From Spiribacter halobius (GTDB lineage Bacteria; Pseudomonadota; Gammaproteobacteria; Nitrococcales; Nitrococcaceae): a stretch of 64,000 bases of DNA. The stretch lies in contig NZ_CP086615.1 of NCBI RefSeq assembly GCF_020883455.1, forward strand, positions 4,084,501 to 4,148,500, written 5' to 3'. Below, piece after piece: positions 44,339 to 53,614 of the stretch; the stretch's first letter is position 1; the number at the start of each line of letters is the position of its first letter. The position numbers and the translations under genes were made by a program. The notes beneath the pieces were generated by a model. It had not been told where the DNA came from, searched no databases, and worked only from the letters and a program-made list of their open reading frames with translations.

Positions 44339-45231
44339 GCCGGGCGTGCTCGATCTCCACGGGCAAGCCCTTCGGTGTGGTCCGGCTCTGCCGGGAGTGG
44401 GGCATCCCCCGCTCGACGGTCTATGCGCACCGTCACAGCGGCGCACAGCCGGCACAGCCACCCGCCCGGCGGGGGCCCGGCACGGTTCAGGGTGACGCGG
44501 AGTTGATCGCGGCCATCAAGACGACCATCCAGAGCTCGCCGTTCACCGGCGAGGGCCATCGCAAGGTCTGGGCCCGGCTGCGCCAGCAGGGCATCCGCAC
44601 GGGCAAGCCCCGCGTGCTGCGGCTGATGCGCGACGCCGGGCTGCTCGCCCCGCAACGCCCCGGCCGCGACCATGGCCCCTGGGTGCATGACGGCACGATC
44701 GTCACCGAGGCCCTGGACCTCATGTGGGCCACCGATGCGACCAGCACCTGGCTGCCCGGCAGCGGCCAGGCCACCGTGTTCGCCGTGATTGATCACTGCA
44801 CCAACGAGTGCCTGGGGCTGCACGCCGCGCGGCCGGGGACGCGCTTCGAGGCGCTCGAGCCGCTGCGCCAGGCCGTACGGCGCGTCTTCGGCGGCTTCCA
44901 TGAGGGCATCACCCGAGGGCTGGCACTGCGCCATGATCATGGCAGCCAGTATGTCTCGGACGCCTTCCAGGACGAGGTCCGCTTCCTCGGCATGGTCTCC
45001 TCGCCGGCGTTCGTCTACGCGCCCGAGGGCAACGGCGTGGTGGAGCGGTTCTTCCGCACCCTCAAGGAGCAGTTCCTCTGGTGCCACGGCGCGCGCACCC
45101 TGGAGCAGCTGAACGAGCAGCTCCAGCAGTGGCGACATCGCTACAACGAGCAGTGGCTGATCCAGCGCCACGGGCACCGCTCACCGGCGGAGGTCCGGAG
45201 AGCCTTTCAGGCCACGACGGCAGCAGCGTGA
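44335..45231 (+). CDS. IS3 family OrfB transposase (rve integrase core)
   Basis: 298 residues. An HTH_21-like region GHRKVWARLRQQGIRTGKPRVLRLMRDAGLLAP precedes the integrase core. Catalytic residues are in LMWATDATSTWL (first D), RHDHGSQYVSDAF (second D) and GNGVVERFFRTLKEQF (E). The frame is intact, so the copy may be active. Confidence 0.94.
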   Translation: MSRACSISTGKPFGVVRLCREWGIPRSTVYAHRHSGAQPAQPPARRGPGTVQGDAELIAAIKTTIQSSPFTGEGHRKVWARLRQQGIRTGKPRVLRLMRDAGLLAPQRPGRDHGPWVHDGTIVTEALDLMWATDATSTWLPGSGQATVFAVIDHCTNECLGLHAARPGTRFEALEPLRQAVRRVFGGFHEGITRGLALRHDHGSQYVSDAFQDEVRFLGMVSSPAFVYAPEGNGVVERFFRTLKEQFLWCHGARTLEQLNEQLQQWRHRYNEQWLIQRHGHRSPAEVRRAFQATTAAA

Positions 45232-45271
45232 ATACAGTCATCCTGGTGTCCAAGAAACCGAGAGCGGTTCA

Positions 45272-45922
45272 CCTTCCAATCTGCTTTATCACTTCTCGGA
45301 TATTTTGGTCCTGCAAGCTGTGGCCAACAAAAACGATTGTGTTCTCGTGGCCTAGATCGTAAAGATAGCCAAATAGGCGATCACGATATTTCTTATAATC
45401 TATATACTGCTCTGTCGAAAGGATCAGCGGCAGACTGGAATCATGCGTACGCGTGATGCAGCCATGGAGCTTTACTAGCGGCACAATATCATTTGTTCGT
45501 CGGGTTTCATCTAGATTGTCGGAATTGGACAGGATAACCCGTGGCGATTGAAGTCGGTCGTGGCATTGTTCGTAAACGATCTCCGGCAGTCTGTCGTAGT
45601 TGGTCGTGAAAATTGCGCGCCAGTTGAACTGCGGTATCTGCAGGTGAAAATCAGCCGGAGCAATGTCTGCGAATTGACTGGCGACAAAGTCTTGGACTGA
45701 AAACAAGCTGTCAGCCTCGACAGCTAGATCCGCAACGAATGCAAGACTCTCATTTTTATACTCGCCATCTAAAAACTGGTCCGAGATAAGTTCGCGTAAC
45801 CCTTCACCAAGGACTGGTTTCTTTTCCCGAGGAAGTGTTGTCCCTTGCAAAGCTCCAGCACCCAAGAAGAGGATGACACGTCCCTCAGTTAGTCTGTTTA
45901 TTAAAGCCTCGGGAACAGACAT
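45272..45922 (-). pseudogene. SIR2-STAND gene, 5' part: SIR2 NADase domain
   Basis: From ATG 45922 (AAGGA upstream; ATG 45931 also possible). Residues 1-217 form a SIR2-like domain: VILFLGAG (NAD-binding GAG, 21-23), IFTTNYDRL with N108 and D110, LVKLHG with H153 as the candidate catalytic histidine, and VGHSLQDQNI. In defence systems this domain degrades NAD+ on infection. The frame now stops five codons into the IS, leaving a bare SIR2 domain that could still be translated; without its STAND regulator it may be inactive or unregulated. Confidence 0.88.
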
Positions 45923-46138
45923 GGTGGTCATCCTTATCGTTGGATGTTGGAGGTGCACGTAGCGCTTATGACATTGGACGATCTACCGGCATCCCGGTCA
46001 ACCTCCGGAACCGGTACGCCAAACGGCGTGGCCGTGCATTGCCAAAGCCTAGTTGCGTTCTGGGGCGCGGAGTCGAACCGGTAAGGAGGGTGACCCAATA
46101 GATCACGGTTCTTGAAGTCCGAGTGTCCGATCTGGGTC
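45923..46138. other. Upstream region of the SIR2-STAND gene
   Basis: 216 bp between the SIR2 start and the IS1182 left repeat. It should hold the SIR2 promoter; no clear consensus or gene is visible. Confidence 0.4.
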
Positions 46139-47823
46139 CAGGCTGTGTGAAAACCCGGGGTATACTGGGTTCCTCGGCGGTAAGGCGGGGACCAAGCGAT
46201 GAAGCGCTTCGTTGTCGGCGAGGCCCGTGGTCAAAGCACCCTGTTCCCGGCTTACCTTGATGACTTCATCGCAGACGACAATCCGGTCCGGGCCGTCGAG
46301 GCGTTCGTGGAAGGTCTCAATCTCCGGGCCTTGGGCTTCGACGGTGTCGATCCGCACGCCACGGGCCGCCCCGCCTATCATCCCGCGACGCTGCTCAAGA
46401 TCTACATCTACGGTTACCTGAATCGGATTCAGTCGAGCCGACGCCTGGAGCGCGAGACTCAGCGCAATGTCGAGCTCATGTGGCTGGCCGAGCGCCTGTC
46501 ACCGGACTTCAAGACCATTGCCGACTTCCGCCGCGACAACGGCAAGGCGATCCGGGGGGTGTGCCGCGAGTTCGTGCTGCTGTGCCGGCGGCTGAATCTC
46601 TTCTCGCAGGCGTTGGTGGTCATCGACGGCAGCAAGTTCAAGGCAGTCAACAATCGCGACCGTAACTTCACCGCCGCCAAGATGAAGCGGCGCATGGAGC
46701 AAATCGAGCAGAGCATCGAGCGGTATCTCGGCCAGCTCGATTACGCCGATCGCGACGAGCCCTCGGTAGCGGAGGCGAAGACGACACGCCTCAAAGAGAA
46801 GATCGCACGACTCAAGGAGGAAGCGCAGCGCCTTGCGGCCATCGAAGTACAGCGCCGCCAGGCGTCCGATGAACAGATCTCGCTGACCGACCCGGACGCG
46901 CGCTCCATGGCCACCAGTGGCCGCGGCACCGGCATGGTGGGATACAACGTGCAGACCGCCGTGGACAGCGAGCACCACCTGATCGTCGCCCACGAGGTGA
47001 CGAACATAGGTAACGATCGCGGGCAACTGGCCAGAATGGCCACGCAGGCCAAGGAAGCGCTGACAGCGGAGGAACTCACGGTGGTCGCCGACCGAGGCTA
47101 CTTCAAGGGCGAGGAGATCCTCGCCTGCGAAACCGACGGCATCACCACCTATCTGCCCAAGCCCCAGACCTCGGGGAACCAGGCGAAGGGATTATTCCCG
47201 CGACACGCTTTCCGCTACCGGAGCGAAGACGACGAGTACGAATGCCCGGCCGGCGAGCGCCTCCGATGGCGATTCACCACCGTCGAGAAGGGACAGACGC
47301 TTCACTGCTACTGGAGTTCGGCCTGCCCTGGGTGTTCGCTGCGCCCCCGGTGTACCGGTGGTCAGCAACGGCGCATCAAGCGCTGGGAGCATGAAGCCGT
47401 GCTGGAGGCGGTCCAGGCAAGGCTCGAACGTCGCCCGGAGGTCATGCGCATCCGGCGGCAAACTGTCGAGCATCCATTCGGCACACTGAAATCCTGGATG
47501 GGCTCAACGCACTTCCTGACGAAGACGCTCGAGCACGTGAGCACCGAGATGAGCCTCCATGTGCTCGCCTACAACCTCAAACGGGTCGTCAACATCCTCG
47601 GTTGCAGACCCCTGGCCGAGGCCATGCAGATTTGAGTGGCAGGGCGGCATACCGTCCCGAAACCGCCCAACGGCCCTCCTAGGGAATAATCGGCCTGTAG
47701 ATACATCGGCAGAGGAGTCTCTGCTGCGACCGGGTACAGATTCCGGCACGGCAGCTGTGGCTGCCCACCGCCGGTCCGGAACCGCCCTCTGCGCTGCTCA
47801 GAGGGTGTTTTCACACGGCCTGG
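46139..47823. mobile_element. IS1182 family insertion sequence
   Basis: About 1,685 bp bounded by inverted repeats CCAGGCTGTGTGAAAAC at the left and, as reverse complement, CCAGGCCGTGTGAAAAC at the right (46139-46155 and 47807-47823). A single intact transposase gene lies inside. A target duplication is not obvious. The right end falls four bases beyond the stop codon of the neighbouring SDR gene. Confidence 0.85.
46199..47635 (+). CDS. IS1182 family transposase
   Basis: 478 residues. The N-terminus LFPAYLDDFIADDNPVRAVEAFVEGLN and the DUF772 region RPAYHPATLLKIYIYGYLNRIQSSRRLERE are typical. The DDE core shows VVIDGSKFKAVNNRDRN (first D), a coiled-coil insertion, MVGYNVQTAVDSEHHLIVAHEVTN, VVADRGYFKGEEI (second D) and VEHPFGTLKSWMG (E). 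Cysteines CPGCSLRPRC form the usual C-terminal cluster. Complete frame. Confidence 0.95.
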   Translation: MKRFVVGEARGQSTLFPAYLDDFIADDNPVRAVEAFVEGLNLRALGFDGVDPHATGRPAYHPATLLKIYIYGYLNRIQSSRRLERETQRNVELMWLAERLSPDFKTIADFRRDNGKAIRGVCREFVLLCRRLNLFSQALVVIDGSKFKAVNNRDRNFTAAKMKRRMEQIEQSIERYLGQLDYADRDEPSVAEAKTTRLKEKIARLKEEAQRLAAIEVQRRQASDEQISLTDPDARSMATSGRGTGMVGYNVQTAVDSEHHLIVAHEVTNIGNDRGQLARMATQAKEALTAEELTVVADRGYFKGEEILACETDGITTYLPKPQTSGNQAKGLFPRHAFRYRSEDDEYECPAGERLRWRFTTVEKGQTLHCYWSSACPGCSLRPRCTGGQQRRIKRWEHEAVLEAVQARLERRPEVMRIRRQTVEHPFGTLKSWMGSTHFLTKTLEHVSTEMSLHVLAYNLKRVVNILGCRPLAEAMQI

Positions 47824-47827
47824 GTCG

Positions 47828-48583
47828 CTACCTGCCACCCGCCAACTCGATGAAACTCCCGGTTGCGTAGGAAGCTTCGTCTGACAGCAGCCAAAGGATG
47901 GCGCTGGCGACCTCTTCCGGCTGCCCACCGCGCTGCATGGGCAAAGATGCCTTCAGGCGATCGACCCTGCCCGGCTCTCCGCCGTCGGCGTGCATGTCGG
48001 TGTATATGAATGCCGGACGCACGGCGTTAACCCGGATCCCCTCGCCTGCAACCTCACGGGACAGGCCGATGGTCAAGGTATCCATTGCCCCTTTGGACGC
48101 CGCGTAGTCGACGTACTCTCCGGCCGCCCCCAGACGCGAGGCCGCCGAGGAGACGTTCACGATGGCACCCCCCTGACCGCCGTGCCTCGTCGACATGCGC
48201 CGCACCGCTTCCCGGCAGCAGAGGAACGCGCCGGTCACGTTGGTCGCGAGTATCCTGGTCAGCCGCGCGGCATCGATGTTCTCCACGCGGCACTGCTGCT
48301 CGAGCACGCCGGCATTGTTGACCAGGGCGGCCACCGGCCCGAGCGCCTCTTCCGCCTGCTCGAACAAAGCCTGCACATCGGTCTCGGAGGCCACGTCCGC
48401 CGCGAGCGCCCGCGCCTGCCCGCCGTTGGCCGTGATCTCGGCGACCACTCCCTCGGCCGCCTCGCGATTGCGGTAATAGTTGATGCAGACCGCATAACCG
48501 CGCCGCGCCGCCAGGCGTGCGGTAGCCGCACCGATTCCCCGGCTTCCGCCGGTGACAATGACCATCGGCTGCCCTGCCCCCAT
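47828..48583 (-). CDS. SDR family oxidoreductase, FabG-like
   Basis: 251 residues. Cofactor motif VTGGSRGIG (10-18), NNAG near 88-91, and the catalytic set N, S (NVSSAAS), YxxxK in YVDYAASKGAMD. It resembles glucose-1-dehydrogenase/FabG types. The frame is complete although the IS1182 element lies immediately after its stop. ATG 48583; ATG at residue 7 is an alternative. Substrate unknown. Confidence 0.92.
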   Translation of the reverse strand: MGAGQPMVIVTGGSRGIGAATARLAARRGYAVCINYYRNREAAEGVVAEITANGGQARALAADVASETDVQALFEQAEEALGPVAALVNNAGVLEQQCRVENIDAARLTRILATNVTGAFLCCREAVRRMSTRHGGQGGAIVNVSSAASRLGAAGEYVDYAASKGAMDTLTIGLSREVAGEGIRVNAVRPAFIYTDMHADGGEPGRVDRLKASLPMQRGGQPEEVASAILWLLSDEASYATGSFIELAGGR

Positions 48584-48655
48584 TACTGCGGCTCCAATGA
48601 CGGTGCTCCCCCGGAGGTCGAGCGGTGACGGCGACCAGGCCGGAGTCCCTGCTCG

Positions 48656-49072
48656 TCACGCATCTTCGTCCTTGGGGCCGATCCAGAACAGGGGATTGTG
48701 GGCGACCTCCCAAAGGTAGCCGTCGGGATCAGCGAAGTAGCCAGAGTAGCCGCCCCAGAAGACCTTTCGGGGCGCCCTCACGAGCCTGGCGCCGGCCGCG
48801 GCGGCCTGCTCCATGACCTCGTCCACCGCCGGCTCGGACTTCACGTTGTGAGCGATTGCAATGCCGGCAAAGCCGCTGCCGTCCGGCGCGATCCCCGCAT
48901 CCTCCGCCAGCGCCTCGCGGCCGTATAGCGCCAGCCAGCTGCCGTTCAGCGTGAAGAAGGCCACTTCCGGCGGTGAGTCCATCCTCGGCAGCCCAAGCCC
49001 GTGCTCGTAGAACCGGACCGATGCTTCCAGGTCCCTGACGCCGAGGGTAATCATGCTGATTCTCGGCTGCAT
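48656..49072 (-). CDS. VOC superfamily (glyoxalase-like) protein
   Basis: 138 residues from ATG 49072, preceded by GGGAGGGAG. ISMITLGVRDLEASVRFYEHGLGLP begins the first beta-alpha-beta-beta-beta unit and GYSGYFADPDGYLWEVAHNP ends the second, the common fold of glyoxalase/bleomycin-resistance/dioxygenase proteins. Metal ligands are not fully conserved in view. Function unknown. Confidence 0.9.
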   Translation of the reverse strand: MQPRISMITLGVRDLEASVRFYEHGLGLPRMDSPPEVAFFTLNGSWLALYGREALAEDAGIAPDGSGFAGIAIAHNVKSEPAVDEVMEQAAAAGARLVRAPRKVFWGGYSGYFADPDGYLWEVAHNPLFWIGPKDEDA

Positions 49073-49307
49073 CCTGACTCCCTCCCGCTCCGGCGCGGGA
49101 ACGCACGCCACCGCCGCTCAGTGTAGCCCCCGCGGTCGCGCCCGGTTGCGCGCCGGGGCGAGCGACCGCGGTGGGTCGGCTTTGTCCCCCCTGGGTGGTC
49201 GAGCGAGAAACGACTCGAGCTCACTCTGGCTGCGTCGGAGTTTCAGCACTGCGCTGACAGGGAAGACGCGCCGATGCTGGGTCCCCAAGGCTCGTCGCGC
49301 GTCTTGT

Positions 49308-50033
49308 TCAGCGTCCGGCTCTCTGGTCATTGCCCGCGGTCGGTGGAACCGACGTGGCGAGGACGATCGCCTGTGCCACGTACATCCAGTAGATATCAGC
49401 ATAGCGGCTGGCCGTGCGATGCCCCCAGGCCATGAGCAGTGCCAAGGCAACGAAGACGCCCGCGGCGATCGCGGCGGCTTGCGCCGTGAGGTTGCCCGCA
49501 GTGAAGCGCACTGCGAGCGTACCCAGTATCCAGACTGCGCTCGCGCCCGCCGTGAACGTCACCGATGCGGCGAAGCGCGCGGTTGAGGCGATGCGATCCA
49601 CTACGCCCGCGATGGGCGAGGCGTAAGCCGCTGCATGGAGACGATTCTCTGTCCAGCGTTGTTGGCGGAGGCGGCATCCGGGGAGCGCGATACCGTTCCA
49701 GGTGTTCAATTTGCTCTCCAGCTGCTGCCAGGGAATCTGGCCGTCGCCATGAAATGGATGGTTGGGCGGCGCCGGGAACAGCCTTCGCACGCGCCCGGTC
49801 GTCCCCCGATAGTAGAGATAGACCATCCTCGAGGTGCCAAGGCCAAACACATACGCGAAAGCCAGCGCGGCTGCACTGCCGAGAATGCCAGGGTCCGGTG
49901 CCGAGACGATGTAGCGGCCCCAGGCGGGGATCGAGGCGCTGACTGCCAGCAGAAACAGGCCACCGCCGACCAGGCCGGAGAAGAGGAAGCCGACCACCTC
50001 GAAGATGCCGAGGCGGGAGGTGGTGTTCTGCAT
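49308..50033 (-). CDS. Membrane protein of unknown function
   Basis: 241 residues from ATG 50033 with GGAGGG upstream. Four hydrophobic segments are visible: VVGFLFSGLVGGGLFLLAVS, ILGSAAALAFAYVFGLGTSRM, VTFTAGASAVWILGTLAV and AAAIAAGVFVALALLMAWG, with a soluble loop of about 90 residues between the second and third that contains NHPFHGDGQIPWQQLESKLNTW. I do not recognise the family. It may be accessory cargo near the Tn7-like module. Confidence 0.65.
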   Translation of the reverse strand: MQNTTSRLGIFEVVGFLFSGLVGGGLFLLAVSASIPAWGRYIVSAPDPGILGSAAALAFAYVFGLGTSRMVYLYYRGTTGRVRRLFPAPPNHPFHGDGQIPWQQLESKLNTWNGIALPGCRLRQQRWTENRLHAAAYASPIAGVVDRIASTARFAASVTFTAGASAVWILGTLAVRFTAGNLTAQAAAIAAGVFVALALLMAWGHRTASRYADIYWMYVAQAIVLATSVPPTAGNDQRAGR

Positions 50034-50510
50034 GCCTGGCCCTCCGCGCCGTCGCGAGTCTTGGGCACCATTGGTACGCAGAGTTTAGTCGGCGCGGCAG
50101 AGGCGGCGTCGTTCGCCGCGCTCCTGGCAGGGGCGAGTGCGCCATGACTTGGCAGCACTGCGCGGAACCCGCGCGAACACGGAGCACGCGGCTCACCGCG
50201 GCCCTCCCTGGCGCCGTGAGCGCGTGCTACACCCCGCTGCCGTCAAACCGCCGGTCCGCGTCATACCCGCCGCCCGAAACGGCGCGCGCGACTCCGAGTA
50301 TCTAGCGGTCGTCTCTTAAGAGGTTCTCCGCGGTGAGGCCCTTCCCGCGGCCCCAACGCCTCCAGGGTCTCGACCTTGTCGAGCCTCAGCGATCCGCGGG
50401 GGGCAACCACCACCACGTGACAAGACGGCAGGGCTGGTCGAGCGCGTGTTCTTCACGGGTCCGGGGGAAGCGTTCTCCCCAGAAGATCGTAGCCGTCGTT
50501 GCTCACCAGG
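50034..50510. other. Intergenic region, nothing recognised
   Basis: About 477 bp. A CTCTTAAGAG palindrome lies near 50313. No toxin-like gene is seen next to the RHH-type gene that follows. Confidence 0.35.
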
Positions 50511-50876
50511 CTAGCGTTGCCACCCGAAATAGTCCGCTAGGGCGTCCAGCTCCCCGGGATGCGCGGCAAAGTGCGCACGCACCTCGTCACGGCTCTGCTT
50601 ACGCAATCGTTCCCGATACGCGTCCGACGTCGTCTCGTCGAGCCTTTCCCGCAGCGCCGCGAGCTGGGACCGTGTGTCGCGAATGCTCTCGCCCATGACT
50701 TCGAGCGCTGCCTCCAGCTCGCGCTCACAGTCGAAGTTCGGGTCGTAGGCCTCGATGGCACGGCGGACCACTTCAGACCCCGAGATCTGCTCCCGCTCAC
50801 TGATTTGCCGCACCGTGTCAATTTGCTCCGGCGCGAGAAGCCAGTGCCGGCGATTGAGACGCTCTCGGGCTGGCAT
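50511..50876 (-). CDS. CopG/RHH-like DNA-binding protein
   Basis: 121 residues from ATG 50876; an open extension of 11 codons is possible. LNRRHWLLAPEQIDTVRQISEREQISGSEVVRRAIEAYD has the ribbon-helix-helix pattern, followed by a long charged helix (ALEVMGESIRDTRSQLAALRERLDE, then RERLRKQSRDEVRAHF). Such proteins act as repressors or antitoxins; no toxin gene is adjacent. Confidence 0.65.
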   Translation of the reverse strand: MPARERLNRRHWLLAPEQIDTVRQISEREQISGSEVVRRAIEAYDPNFDCERELEAALEVMGESIRDTRSQLAALRERLDETTSDAYRERLRKQSRDEVRAHFAAHPGELDALADYFGWQR

Positions 50877-50998
50877 GGGACCCTCTCCGACTGACACCCG
50901 ACGACCCACACCCCGACACTATAGGACCTAGGCAGCGGACCTTCATCGCAGCCGTGTGGGCTGGAACTTACTACGGCTGCAGCCATCGTTCGACACCC

Positions 50999-51505
50999 TC
51001 ACAGGTTCACGGCCATGCGGTCGCCACTGGCGAGGTGCACCAGTTTCCGGCAGGCGAAGGCGAGTTCGACCAGCGGTACCTTAAAGCCCTCGGTAGTTCC
51101 GTACGTCTGCAGCTCCTTCCAGGCGATGCGGTGATATGCGCCAAGACAGGAACACTCGCACTCGAGCCGGCGGGCGGTCTGGCAGGAATGCGTGCACCGC
51201 TGCTCGGGCTTGTACATATGGATGAAGTAGGCGGCGCCGAGATCCTCAAGGCTCTGCTCGATGACGCTGTCGAGCCAGGAAACCGGGAGCCTCCAGGCAC
51301 CCGCATCGGGCTGCCACTGGGGATTGCGGACACGTCCCGCCCGCAGCCACACTCGGGTTCCTGCATCCGGCGGCAAACGCACGAGAAGAACCCTCCGGGC
51401 ACACGTGTCGGCGCCACCAGGGAGCAGGCAAAAAACTGGGATCTGGGCGTTATTCCAGACCTTCTGGATCCGGTCGTTAGCGAGCAACTGCTTGAGCACC
51501 TGCAT
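50999..51505 (-). CDS. Cys-rich protein of unknown function next to tnsD-like gene
   Basis: 168 residues from ATG 51505, preceded by AGGAAGAG; the longer open frame to 51715 would overlap the tnsD-like gene start. A CTHSCQTARRLECECSC cluster (about 114-130) could bind zinc. WLDSVIEQSLEDLGAAYFIHMY and ELAFACRKLVHLASGDRMAV look folded. I do not recognise it. It is divergent from the tnsD-like gene with a 200-bp shared upstream region and may be part of the Tn7-like element. Confidence 0.55.
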   Translation of the reverse strand: MQVLKQLLANDRIQKVWNNAQIPVFCLLPGGADTCARRVLLVRLPPDAGTRVWLRAGRVRNPQWQPDAGAWRLPVSWLDSVIEQSLEDLGAAYFIHMYKPEQRCTHSCQTARRLECECSCLGAYHRIAWKELQTYGTTEGFKVPLVELAFACRKLVHLASGDRMAVNL

Positions 51506-51707
51506 GGCTCTTCCTCTCTTTTGGCGAATGAAGCCTGGAGGGCGTCGGCTCCAACAACTGCCGAAGCGCCGAATGCAGATGCCTGCAGCACCCTGCTCGC
51601 GCTGAGCTGGGTGCGCTGCATCCAAGCTGGCGAAGTGGCTGCGCGTGGCCAAGACTGAAGGACTCTTCCGTCGTGCCTGGTGCACTAACCCGTCGAGGGC
51701 AACGGTC

Positions 51708-53579
51708 ATGACCAAACCGCGCCACCCGGGACTGCCGCTGATCCCAGCGCCCCTTCCCGACGAAACGCTCTACAGCTTCGTCACCCGGATCCACCTCGTG
51801 AGCGGAAACCGCCATCCTGATGAAACGCTCGAGGCGCTGGCGGGTAGGCGCGCCTGGGCGCCTCGGTCGGTATTCCCAAGCCGGCTCGCGCACCTCGCCT
51901 CGGCGACGGGCATCCACGCGGAAGCGATCCGCGAGTGCTTGACCTTCTTCCCATTGCTGCGCCCGTTCATTAGCACGCAGCGCGCCCGGCTCATTGCGGA
52001 GGGGATGGACGGCGGCAATGGCCGCGCGCTCGCGATGGCGAGCGGTCACTTGCGCGGTGGCTTCCGCTGGCCGTCGCGGCCGCGCTTGTGCCGCCGGTGC
52101 GTCGAGCAGGATATGGAACGGTTCGGGCTCGCCTACTGGCACAGGGCGCATCAGATGCCCGTGGTCCTCGCGTGCCCCGAGCACCCCGAGCAACGGCTCT
52201 CCACGGCCGAACTCCGCGATGTCCGGCGCGCGAGACGGGTCGATCTCCGGCTGCCGGATGAGTGCATTGCCGACGCTGAGCGAGATCTCCTCCCGCGAGG
52301 GCTTCGGCCCGGAATTGCCCGACTGGCCGCCGACCTCCTCCTGGCCGCGTTGCCCAGCATTGGGAGCGAACGCCTCACCGTCCTCTACCGTGAACGGCTG
52401 GCAGAACTCGGATTCCTCACCGCGAGCGGCCGGTTGCGCCAGAGCGCCATCCACGAAAGTCTGCGCGGTCACCTCGCGCCTCTGCGAGCCGGGCTCCTGG
52501 CTCCCGCACTCGCAATCCAACCGAACAGCCACAGCGACTGGCCGGCGAAGACGTTGAGGGCTCCGCGCGGCGACATCAACGCGCTGAAGCACGTCCTGCT
52601 GATCGAATGGCTGTTCGGTGACCTGGCGACCTTCCGGGCGGCACTCCACGAGGCGCCCGCCAGGACTCACCGTGAGGAAAAGGCCTCTTGCACTAACGAG
52701 GGGCCAAGCGATGAGACCATTGCCGCACTGCTTCACGAGAAGGACGCGACTCTGCGAAGCGTCGCGGCAAACCTCGGCTGCTCCGTGACGAGCCTGGCCG
52801 TCAAGGCGCGTGCGCTGGGCCTTGAGCCGGGACGGCGTCCGAAGCGCGTCACCGATGCGGTCGAGCAGCGCATCGTCGCAGCGTTGCTCACCGGCCAGCG
52901 GGTGCAGGACGTGGCCGTCCAGAACGGTGTCTCAGAGGTCACGGTGCGTCGGGTGATTCGCGCGCAGCCGAGGCTCCGTGCCCGGCTCGAGGCAAGGCGG
53001 CTGGGCCGGGAACGGGCTCGCCGCCGGGCCCAGGCGAGGCGCTTTCGGAAGCGCCACCCGGAGGCCACGATCGGGGGCTTCCAGAGTGCGGAGCCCGCAA
53101 CGTACAGCTGGTTCCAGCGACACGACCCCGAGTGGCTCCGAGGCCTCTTTCCCAGAGCAGGCCGACACGCGGGCGGAAACCCCGCGGTCGACTGGCCGTC
53201 GCGGGACCGTGCCCTTGCCGATGCGATCGCGCATGAGGGACAGGCGATGCTCGGGGCGCCGGGGAGACCCAGGCACCTCTCGTGCGCCGCTCTGCTCAGG
53301 GCAGTGGACGCGCAGGTCACCTTCGACAAGCACCGCGCCCGTCTGCCGATGACGGAGGCGGCCTTGCAGCAGTGGACCGAGTCCAGGAACGCTTACCAGC
53401 TCCGCCGTATCGTCTGGGCAGCAGGGTCTCTGCGGGCCACCTGCGGCGAAGCGCCTGCATGGCGAATTCGCCGCCTGGCCGGTTTGAACGCGTCGACTGC
53501 CGCTGACGTGGAGATCCGCGTGCGGGAGTTGAGCGACGCCCCCTCGATCCAGCCACCGGGAGCGGGGTGCCCAGGGTGA
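51708..53579 (+). CDS. TniQ/TnsD-type target-selection protein
   Basis: 623 residues from ATG 51708; an open 21-codon extension is not favoured. The TniQ domain starts PAPLPDETLYSFVTRIHLVSGNR, with the zinc-binding motif LCRRCVEQDMERFGLAYWHRAHQMPVVLACPEHPEQRL (about 130-166). The long C-terminal part has two helix-turn-helix-like stretches (TLRSVAANLGCSVTSLAVKARALGL and VQDVAVQNGVSEVTVRRVIRAQP) and a SWFQRHDPEWL motif typical of TnsD. TnsD binds the chromosomal attachment site and recruits TnsC. It converges with the shorter tniQ gene. Confidence 0.88.
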   Translation: MTKPRHPGLPLIPAPLPDETLYSFVTRIHLVSGNRHPDETLEALAGRRAWAPRSVFPSRLAHLASATGIHAEAIRECLTFFPLLRPFISTQRARLIAEGMDGGNGRALAMASGHLRGGFRWPSRPRLCRRCVEQDMERFGLAYWHRAHQMPVVLACPEHPEQRLSTAELRDVRRARRVDLRLPDECIADAERDLLPRGLRPGIARLAADLLLAALPSIGSERLTVLYRERLAELGFLTASGRLRQSAIHESLRGHLAPLRAGLLAPALAIQPNSHSDWPAKTLRAPRGDINALKHVLLIEWLFGDLATFRAALHEAPARTHREEKASCTNEGPSDETIAALLHEKDATLRSVAANLGCSVTSLAVKARALGLEPGRRPKRVTDAVEQRIVAALLTGQRVQDVAVQNGVSEVTVRRVIRAQPRLRARLEARRLGRERARRRAQARRFRKRHPEATIGGFQSAEPATYSWFQRHDPEWLRGLFPRAGRHAGGNPAVDWPSRDRALADAIAHEGQAMLGAPGRPRHLSCAALLRAVDAQVTFDKHRARLPMTEAALQQWTESRNAYQLRRIVWAAGSLRATCGEAPAWRIRRLAGLNASTAADVEIRVRELSDAPSIQPPGAGCPG

Positions 53580-53614
53580 TCCTGCTGGGTAGCCGCTACT
53601 TCCGCTGCGCGTGC

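Larger units (their letters stand above)
43904..45271. mobile_element. IS3 family insertion sequence inside the SIR2-STAND gene
   Basis: 1,368 bp with ends that share TTTCTTGGACACC (left 43904-43932, right 45245-45271; the right end reads TGAACCGCTCTCGG before the shared part, the left end is altered there). It is flanked by the 4-bp direct repeat CCTT (43900-43903 and 45272-45275). Removing it with one repeat copy restores the host frame (KQIGR-NLQERPKYY). Orientation is rightward, opposite to the host gene. Confidence 0.88.

Noticed and set aside
41443-45177. 1,244-residue frame as one protein
   Set aside because: About the first 400 residues are antisense to the IS3 element; the natural continuation is the SIR2 domain beyond the IS.
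44003-45231. OrfAB fusion by -1 frameshift as the only route to the IS3 transposase
   Set aside because: orfB has its own ATG in an ATGA overlap; I see no clear slippery A-run at the junction, so a frameshift site is not called.
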